DNA from: an uncultured Arthrobacter sp.
Lineage (GTDB): Bacteria; Actinomycetota; Actinomycetes; Actinomycetales; Micrococcaceae
Length of the DNA: 20,977 nt
NCBI GenBank assembly: GCA_937873245.1
Contig: CALMVY010000035.1
Coordinates: 1-20,977, forward strand
Reading direction: 5' to 3'
Below, piece after piece: positions 16,424 to 20,977 of the stretch (position 1 is its first letter; every line of letters starts with the position of its first letter). The notes under the pieces are model-generated. The model did no database searches. It was not told the DNA's origin and saw only the letters and a program-made list of their open reading frames with translations. The position numbers were made by a program, and so were the translations under genes.

Positions 16424-17329
16424 AGTACCGATCCGCAGCACCAGGGAGACCCCGCGCCAGCCGGAAAGCCGGCCGAAAAGCCAGCCGGAAAGCCCGCCGC
16501 CAGGACCTCCTCCCCGTCCCGTGACACGCCGCCCCCTGCCGGGATCCGGCACAAGGGGCCGCTGGAGCTGCGGCGAAAGGCCGCCAAGGTCACGATGTCG
16601 GACCGGACGCTTCTGGACACGAAGGGGCCCGGCCAGTTTGTCCATACGGACCCGTGGCGCGTCTTGAGGATCCAGAGCGAGTTCGTTGAAGGGTTTGGAG
16701 CCCTTGCCGACCTTGGCCCGGCAGTCAGCGTCTTCGGCTCGGCACGCACCGTGCCCGGCAGCCTGAACTACGAACTCGCCGTCGAGGTGGGTCGCCAGCT
16801 GGCCGAAGCCGGGCTGGCCGTGATCACCGGCGGAGGTCCCGGCTCGATGGAGGCCGCCAACAAGGGTGCCGTGCAGGGCAACGGGGTGTCGGTGGGACTT
16901 GGCATCGAACTGCCCTTCGAGCAGGGGATGAACCAGTGGGTGGACCTGGGGATCAACTTCCGGTACTTCTTCGCCCGCAAGACGATGTTCGTCAAATACG
17001 CCCAGGGCTTCATCGTGCTGCCGGGCGGACTCGGAACCCTGGACGAACTCTTCGAAGCAATGGTCCTCGTCCAGACCCGGAAGGTGACCTCCTTCCCGAT
17101 TGTCCTGCTCGGAACGGCGTTCTGGAGCCCGATGGTGGAATGGATCCAGACCACGCTGGTGGCCGAGGGCATGATGTCGGAGGAGGACCTGGATCTGCTG
17201 CAGGTGGTGGACGATCCGGCGCTCGCCGTGGAACTGGTGGTGGAAGGGGCCGCCCGGCACCGGAACCCCAACGGCAGCAGCACCGGCAACGGGACAGGCC
17301 CCGGAAACCCCGGCGGCACGCGGGGCTGA
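16421..17329 (+). CDS. LOG-family (TIGR00730) Rossmann-fold protein
   Basis: 302 aa from the ATG at 16421. The first 45 or so residues are a Pro/Ala/Lys-rich, probably disordered extension containing repeats of KPAEKPAGKPA. The lysine-decarboxylase-like/LOG domain follows: SVFGSAR (103-109), ITGGGPGSMEAANKGA (135-150), FFARKTMFVKYA (183-194) and PGGLGTLDELFEA (201-213). Family members characterised as LOG release free cytokinin-type bases from nucleoside monophosphates, and others hydrolyse purine nucleotides; many bacterial proteins called lysine decarboxylase belong here. The true substrate is unknown. The DivIVA-like gene starts 43 nt downstream. Confidence 0.88.
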   Translation: MSTDPQHQGDPAPAGKPAEKPAGKPAARTSSPSRDTPPPAGIRHKGPLELRRKAAKVTMSDRTLLDTKGPGQFVHTDPWRVLRIQSEFVEGFGALADLGPAVSVFGSARTVPGSLNYELAVEVGRQLAEAGLAVITGGGPGSMEAANKGAVQGNGVSVGLGIELPFEQGMNQWVDLGINFRYFFARKTMFVKYAQGFIVLPGGLGTLDELFEAMVLVQTRKVTSFPIVLLGTAFWSPMVEWIQTTLVAEGMMSEEDLDLLQVVDDPALAVELVVEGAARHRNPNGSSTGNGTGPGNPGGTRG

Positions 17330-17360
17330 CGGGCCACCCGCCGGACCCGCCGCCGTCTGG

Positions 17361-17375
17361 CACGATGGGGGAGTG
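17361..17375 (+). promoter_or_regulatory. Possible leaderless promoter of the DivIVA-like gene
   Basis: CACGAT (17361-17366), 6 nt, then GTG at 17373. It repeats the spacing seen at other starts but lacks the first T of the -10. The GGGGGAG before the start could instead act as a ribosome site placed unusually close. Confidence 0.25.
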
Positions 17376-17735
17376 AGTTTCTTCCTGGTCTTCCTTGCGA
17401 TTGCGCTGGTCGGCGCCGCGTTTCTCCTCGGCACCGGCAGGGCCTCGAAAGTCTTCCGCGGCCGACGCGGGGCGGACGACGGCGGCCTGCACGCCTTTGA
17501 TGACGGTTTTGACCAGCCGGTTGCCAATCTCCCGCCCGTGCTGCTGCCGGCCGAGGTGGAACCGTCCGACGTCGACCGCCTCCGTTTCGCCGTGGGTCTC
17601 CGGGGGTACCGGATGGACCAGGTGGACCAGGTGCTGGACCAGTTGCGGGACCAGCTCGCCGCCAGGGACCGGCAGATCGCGGACCTGGGCACCGAACTGG
17701 GACGCCTCCGCGATGAACCCGGGCGGACCCGGTGA
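17373..17735 (+). CDS. Small membrane-anchored DivIVA-domain protein
   Basis: 120 aa, GTG start. Residues 1-20 (MSFFLVFLAIALVGAAFLLG) form one membrane helix, followed by a basic stretch (RASKVFRGRRG) likely facing the cytoplasm. Residues 62-110 (EPSDVDRLRFAVGLRGYRMD, then QVDQVLDQLRDQLAARDRQI) match the DivIVA N-terminal core: a crossed-helix tip containing the FAVGLRGYRMDQVD signature, then a coiled coil. Full DivIVA/Wag31 is longer, so this is a short paralogue and may recruit partners at the membrane. Its stop overlaps the next start (GTGA), so it is translationally coupled to the PIG-V-like gene. Confidence 0.85.
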   Translation: MSFFLVFLAIALVGAAFLLGTGRASKVFRGRRGADDGGLHAFDDGFDQPVANLPPVLLPAEVEPSDVDRLRFAVGLRGYRMDQVDQVLDQLRDQLAARDRQIADLGTELGRLRDEPGRTR

Positions 17736-19099
17736 GCAGTGAACACCCCCAGGCGGAGGCGCCGGAAACGGAACCACGGGAAAACCGCGCTGCATTGGGG
17801 GACCGGGCAGGGGGCCCCGCGCTGCAGGGACCGACCGCCGCGGCCTGGGGCGTTGCCGCAGCAGCCGGCGCCCGGGTGGCGCGCTGGCCCTGGTGGGTCC
17901 AAGCGGGCGGCCTCTATGTGGCCGCCCGGCTCGTCAGCGCCTGTATCTTCATGGCCGCAGCCCTGCACCAGGGCGTCAACCCCTGGTTTCCCGCCAAGCC
18001 GGACTACTGGTTCTTCGTCAATATCTGGGACGCGCGCTGGTACGGCGAGGTCCTCCAGAACGGCTACCCCGAGACCCTCCCGACCGACGGGGCCGGCAAT
18101 GTGCAGGAGAACGCCTGGGCGTTCTACGCGCTCTTTCCCTTCCTGGGCCGGGTGGTCGCCGGGCTGACCGGCATGCACCCGGCGTTCACGCTGACACTCA
18201 TCGCCATGGTCTCCGGGCTCGGTGCGGCGCTGGTCATCTACCGGCTCTTCCGGCACAAAGCGTCCCACCGCACTGCGCTCTGGGCAACGGTGTTTGTTGC
18301 CACCTTTCCTGTCTCGCCCGTGCTCCAGGTGCCATACGCCGAGTCGCTGAACCTGCTCCTGCTGGCGGGCGCCCTGCTACTGGTGGTGGAACGCCGCTAT
18401 GTGTGGGCGATGCCCGTCGTTATGCTGATGTGCCTGTCCCGGCCGACCGGGGTTCCGTTCGCGGCGATGGTGGGGCTGCTGTTCCTGTTCCGGCTGCGGC
18501 AGAGCTACTCCGCCGGCCGCGGACCCGCACCCGGGAAAGTCCCCGGCGTTGTGGAATCGGGCCGGCCCGGTCCCGTGCCGCACAGCGGCGCCCAGCTCTG
18601 GTCGCTGGCCGGACTGACGGCGGTCAGCGGGATCGGCGCCCTCATGTGGCCGGCCATCGCCTGGGCCGTCACCGGGGACATCCAGGCCTACACGAAGACC
18701 GAGACCGTATGGCGCGGCCAGGACCTGGTGCCGTTCAAGCCGTGGTTCGACACCGGCATTCTGCTCTTCGGACCCGTGCTGGGCGTCCTGGCACCGTTCC
18801 TCTTCGTTGCGCTGTTCACCTTGGTGATGATGTGCCGCCCCGTACGGGCGCTGGGTACGGAACTGCGGCTGTGGTGTGCCTGCTACATGGGCTACCTGCT
18901 GCTCTTCCTGCACCCGCAGACAAGCACGTTCCGGATGCTGCTCCCGCTCTTCCCGCTGGCCCTCGGCGCGGCACTCATCTCCCGGTCCCGCGCCTACCGC
19001 GGCACGGTGGTCATCATGTTCGTGCTGCTGCAGATTGTCTGGATCGTCTGGCTATGGGCCTGGGCGCCGTTGCCCGGCGGAGGTGACTATCCGCCGTGA
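17732..19099 (+). CDS. PIG-V-like membrane mannosyltransferase (GT-C fold)
   Basis: 455 aa, GTG start overlapping the previous stop by 4 nt. After a charged N-terminus of about 50 residues there are roughly nine to ten membrane helices. A first-loop acidic motif WDARWYGEVLQNGYP (99-113, Asp100) and NAWAFYALFPFLGR (127-140) are characteristic of the PIG-V family of polyprenyl-phosphate-dependent mannosyltransferases. PYAESLNLLLLAGALLLV and LSRPTGVPFAAMV also fit. It probably transfers mannose to a lipid or glycan at the outer membrane face; in actinobacteria the acceptor could be a phosphoinositide or lipoglycan, which the sequence does not show. A predicted cytoplasmic or outer loop (about 255-290) is Pro/Gly-rich. 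No terminator is seen after it. Confidence 0.82.
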   Translation: MSSEHPQAEAPETEPRENRAALGDRAGGPALQGPTAAAWGVAAAAGARVARWPWWVQAGGLYVAARLVSACIFMAAALHQGVNPWFPAKPDYWFFVNIWDARWYGEVLQNGYPETLPTDGAGNVQENAWAFYALFPFLGRVVAGLTGMHPAFTLTLIAMVSGLGAALVIYRLFRHKASHRTALWATVFVATFPVSPVLQVPYAESLNLLLLAGALLLVVERRYVWAMPVVMLMCLSRPTGVPFAAMVGLLFLFRLRQSYSAGRGPAPGKVPGVVESGRPGPVPHSGAQLWSLAGLTAVSGIGALMWPAIAWAVTGDIQAYTKTETVWRGQDLVPFKPWFDTGILLFGPVLGVLAPFLFVALFTLVMMCRPVRALGTELRLWCACYMGYLLLFLHPQTSTFRMLLPLFPLALGAALISRSRAYRGTVVIMFVLLQIVWIVWLWAWAPLPGGGDYPP

Positions 19100-19172
19100 C
19101 GTGCGGCACCTTTTACGGCTCCCGGCGCAGCGTTGGTGGGAACAGGATGCGGCGCGTCGGAAAGTCCAACGA

Positions 19173-19204
19173 TTAGCTACAGTCGCGTTGTTACGCGATA
19201 ATAG
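19173..19204 (+). promoter_or_regulatory. Promoter-like stretch with inverted repeat in the spacer
   Basis: TTAGCT (19173-19178), 18 nt, then GATAAT (19197-19202). The spacer holds the inverted repeat TCGCGT-TGTT-ACGCGA (19183-19198), which touches the -10. This would fit an operator. It is the most AT-rich part of the 244-nt gap before the DUF3117 gene. Confidence 0.4.
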
Positions 19205-19282
19205 ATGGTAAGCAAGGACAAGAAGCAAACTGAGTATATGGCCCTGATGGCACCCATCACGGCCGCCGGGCGGCTTGATTGA
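19205..19282 (+). CDS. Possible 25-aa leader peptide upstream of DUF3117
   Basis: ATG at 19205 directly after the promoter-like stretch, 25 codons, TGA at 19280. The predicted peptide starts MVSKDKKQTEYMALM and ends in a Gly-Arg-Leu-Asp tail. No ribosome site, so it would have to be leaderless. A perfect 16-bp palindrome (19294-19309) follows. It may equally be a non-coding leader. Confidence 0.2.
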   Translation: MVSKDKKQTEYMALMAPITAAGRLD

Positions 19283-19293
19283 CTAAGCGGACG

Positions 19294-19309
19294 CAGCCCG
19301 GCCGGGCTG
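19294..19309. promoter_or_regulatory. 16-bp perfect palindrome in the DUF3117 leader
   Basis: CAGCCCGGCCGGGCTG, 35 nt before the DUF3117 start and 19 nt before its ribosome site. It could form a short mRNA hairpin or act as a dimeric protein site; no T-run follows. Confidence 0.35.
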
Positions 19310-19343
19310 GTATGTCACTGGACTAATGGAGGGGATATTCCTT

Positions 19344-19511
19344 ATGGCGGCTATGAAACCACGCACCGGCGACGGCCCGATGGAAGTGACCAAAGAAGGA
19401 CGCAGCTTGATCATGCGCGTCCCGCTCGAGGGCGGCGGGCGGCTCGTAGTCGAACTCAACTCTGCCGAAGCTACCAACTTGAAGGAATGCCTCGTAGGCG
19501 TTACCGAGTAG
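19344..19511 (+). CDS. DUF3117 family protein
   Basis: 55 aa, matching the usual length of this actinobacterial family. MAAMKPRTGDGPMEV opens it and RVPLEGGGRLVVEL (about 27-40) is the conserved core. The ATG at 19344 is chosen over one at 19326 because GGAGGGG (19328-19334) sits at the right distance and the family starts with MAAMKPR. Function is unknown; the protein is small, soluble and probably a compact beta-rich domain. A terminator follows directly, so it is a single-gene transcript. Confidence 0.9.
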   Translation: MAAMKPRTGDGPMEVTKEGRSLIMRVPLEGGGRLVVELNSAEATNLKECLVGVTE

Positions 19512-19530
19512 CCTCACTGACTTTCTTGAC

Positions 19531-19577
19531 AGAGGGCGGGGTCCGCAGCCGGATGGCAGCAGACCCCGTCCTCTTTC
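19531..19577 (+). terminator. Intrinsic terminator after DUF3117
   Basis: AGAGGGCGGGGTC (19531-19543) pairs with GACCCCGTCCTCT (19562-19574) with one G-U pair, an 18-nt loop and a short TTT. It sits between convergent genes and may serve both. Confidence 0.75.
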
Positions 19578-19598
19578 GTGACGGCTACTTCTTGACGA

Positions 19599-20231
19599 CT
19601 ACTTTTTGACGGCGACCAGCAGGCCGTCGCCGGTGGGCAGCATGGCCGACGCGAGGCGGTCGTCTTCGCGGATGGCCTTGCCCACCTGGCGCAGGATCAC
19701 GGTGGTGGCCTCGCGCGCGGCCGGGTTGGCGACGCGGTCCTTGTCCAGCGCGTCGTTGACGATCAGGAGGCCGCCGGACTTGAGCAGGCGGATGGCCTGT
19801 TCCACATAGCCGGGATAGTTCGGCTTGTCGGCGTCGATGAACACCAGATCATAAGCGCCGTCCGTCAGGCGGGGGAGGACGTCGCGGGCGCGGCCGGAAA
19901 TCGTCCGCGTGCGGTTGGCCGGGCTGCCGGCCTCCTGGAACGCTTCGCGGGCAGCCTTCAGGTGCTCGACGTCGACGTCGATGGTGGTGAGCACGGCGTG
20001 CGGACCCAGGCCGCGCAGAATGCAGACACCGGAGACGCCCGCGCCGGTGCCGATCTCGACCGCCGTCTGGGCCTTTGACGCCGCGGCCAGGACGGTCAGG
20101 ACGGCTCCCACGCCCGGGCCGACCGGCGTGACACCCAGTTCGAAGGACCGTTCGCGCGCGTGCAACAGAACCTCATCCTCGGCAGGCAGATCTTCTGCGT
20201 AGGACCAGCTCGTGGACTTATCGGCGCTCAT
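19599..20231 (-). CDS. SAM-dependent O-methyltransferase
   Basis: 210 aa from the ATG at 20231; an in-frame GTG at 20267 would add 12 residues without a better ribosome site. It belongs to methyltransferase family 3 (catechol/caffeoyl-CoA O-methyltransferase-like). Motif I is EIGTGAGVSG (59-68), TTIDVDVEH (82-90) follows, and FIDADKPNY (131-139) carries the Asp133/Asp135 metal-binding region with NDALD at 159-163. It would methylate a small hydroxylated molecule, identity unknown. A close relative (Rv1220c) is divergent from sigE in Mycobacterium tuberculosis, the same arrangement as here, which supports both calls. Confidence 0.88.
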   Translation of the reverse strand: MSADKSTSWSYAEDLPAEDEVLLHARERSFELGVTPVGPGVGAVLTVLAAASKAQTAVEIGTGAGVSGVCILRGLGPHAVLTTIDVDVEHLKAAREAFQEAGSPANRTRTISGRARDVLPRLTDGAYDLVFIDADKPNYPGYVEQAIRLLKSGGLLIVNDALDKDRVANPAAREATTVILRQVGKAIREDDRLASAMLPTGDGLLVAVKK

Positions 20232-20360
20232 GGAATTTCGCTTTCTGGGCGGCAGGGGAGTGTTCACCCCAGCCTACTGTGTCAGGTGGTAACCGGCCGG
20301 GAGGCGCCCCCGCCGCGGCCGTGATGGCGGCTCTGACGACCCACAGGCACGCGGCTACAG

Positions 20361-20383
20361 GGCGCCGCGGGGCTGGCGGCGCC
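20361..20383. other. GC-rich hairpin between the methyltransferase and sigE
   Basis: GGCGCCGC (20361-20368) and GCGGCGCC (20376-20383), 8-bp stem, 7-nt loop. It sits in the GC-rich half of the 353-nt intergenic region. Neither gene ends here, so it is not an ordinary terminator; role unknown. Confidence 0.3.
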
Positions 20384-20422
20384 ACCGGCCGGTTCCGCCG
20401 TGGGCAGAAGGTGCCTGGGCGT

Positions 20423-20519
20423 CAGCTAATTCCCAGCTTATTTTGAAATGATGGAGATCCGCTCATCCACGTGGTGACCGGCGCCGAATCCAGGATAAAT
20501 CCAGGATGATGAATCCAGG
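20423..20519 (+). promoter_or_regulatory. Tandem 11-bp-period direct repeats upstream of sigE
   Basis: The 353-nt gap before sigE has an AT-richer half with two repeat sets. CAGCTAAT-TCC-CAGCTTAT (20423-20441) is an 8-bp direct repeat with a 3-bp gap. AATCCAGG occurs at 20487, 20498 and 20512, the first two again 8 + 3 bp. The 11-bp period is the pattern bound by OmpR/PhoB-type response regulators; MprA boxes of that design precede sigE in mycobacteria. Use here is inferred. Confidence 0.4.
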
Positions 20520-20584
20520 GTCCAGGAGCTTGCAGCCGCAAGCACCATCCACGGCGTAGACACCATCCATGAGGGGAGCGGGCA

Positions 20585-20977
20585 ATGTCGGCACTGGCAG
20601 CTGTCCCTGTAACTGAAGAGTCCCAGCCTGCGGTGGACACCGAATGGGTCCGGCCCACTTGGGAGGAAGTGGTGACCAACCACTCCGCGAAGGTGTACCG
20701 CCTCGCGTACCGGCTCACCGGCAACAAGTACGACGCCGAAGACCTCACCCAGGAAGTGTTCGTCCGCGTCTTCCGCTCACTCGAGAACTTCAAGCCGGGC
20801 ACACTGGACGGGTGGCTGCACCGGATCACCACCAACCTCTTCCTGGACCAGGCGCGGCGCAAGAGCCGGATCCGCTTCGACGCGCTGGCCGAAGACGCCG
20901 AATCGCGCTTGCCCGGACGCGAGCCGGGCCCGGAACAGAGCTTCGAATTCAACAACCTTGATGTCGATGTGCAGGCC
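20585..20977 (+). CDS. sigE: ECF RNA polymerase sigma factor SigE, partial (C-terminus outside window)
   Basis: 131 codons are visible from the ATG at 20585, preceded by GAGGGGAG (20571-20578). After a short variable N-terminus, sigma region 2 is clear (about 39-95): KVYRLAYRLTGNKYDAEDLT, QEVFVRVFRSLENF and GWLHRITTNLFLDQARRKSR, covering core binding and -10 recognition. The acidic linker begins (LAEDAESRLPG) and region 4 lies beyond the window. Divergence from an O-methyltransferase matches the sigE locus of mycobacteria, where sigE serves envelope and oxidative stress and is followed by an anti-sigma factor; that gene would be just outside. Direct repeats upstream suggest control by a two-component system. 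Confidence 0.9.
   Translation, partial: MSALAAVPVTEESQPAVDTEWVRPTWEEVVTNHSAKVYRLAYRLTGNKYDAEDLTQEVFVRVFRSLENFKPGTLDGWLHRITTNLFLDQARRKSRIRFDALAEDAESRLPGREPGPEQSFEFNNLDVDVQA

Noticed and set aside
16268..18268. 666-codon minus-strand frame across the LOG and DivIVA-like genes
   Set aside because: Spans several unrelated plus-strand genes with clear motifs; its composition is that of an antisense shadow and no family is recognisable.

Overview
The window is high-GC actinobacterial chromosome, most like Arthrobacter/Pseudarthrobacter (Micrococcaceae). The signs are strong G/C third-position bias, many GTG starts, a DUF3117 gene, a gluABCD-type glutamate transporter, TypA, a 7Fe ferredoxin beside DapC, and a sigE-like ECF sigma gene next to an O-methyltransferase. 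Most of it is ordinary core genome. These assignments come from reading the sequence and from memory of the families; no database was searched.

Layout. 1-680 (-): lipoprotein of the SGNH hydrolase fold, cut by the window edge. 950-2878 (+): typA, closed by a very strong terminator at 2921-2975 that lies inside the start of the next reading frame, a small DUF6113-like membrane protein (2913-3293). 3333-4700 is the unusual part: two arrays of short degenerate palindromes (core GGACATGTCC, spaced about 29-44 nt) on either side of an orphan AbiEi-like/DUF559 nuclease-fold gene (3672-4481). The right array ends inside a minus-strand frame (4682-4945) that looks like the N-terminal stump of a GNAT acetyltransferase. 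5112-6599 (+): fdxA-dapC. 6827-8110 (+): citrate synthase, with a CRP/GlxR-like site upstream and a perfect 21-bp hairpin downstream. 8288-9595 (+): TetR regulator and a conserved hypothetical gene.

9663-11592 (-): lytic-transglycosylase-like membrane protein and dapD. dapE (11682-12833, +) is divergent from dapD. With dapC, three lysine/diaminopimelate genes lie within about 7.5 kb. A bidirectional terminator (12870-12910) separates dapE from the minus-strand glutamate ABC operon gluA-gluB-gluC-gluD (16215 down to 12930). The gluA/gluB and gluB/gluC gaps each hold a stable hairpin, a layout that often sets unequal expression of binding protein and membrane parts. From 16421 (+) come a LOG-family protein, a small membrane-anchored DivIVA-like protein and a PIG-V-like mannosyltransferase, then DUF3117 (19344-19511). 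The window ends with an O-methyltransferase (-) divergent from sigE (+, cut by the window end).

The strongest candidate for something undescribed is the palindrome-array/nuclease cassette at about 3330-4705. Secondary points are the terminator nested in a coding start, a recurring TAnnnT-N6-start pattern that suggests leaderless transcripts, and 11-bp-period direct repeats upstream of sigE.
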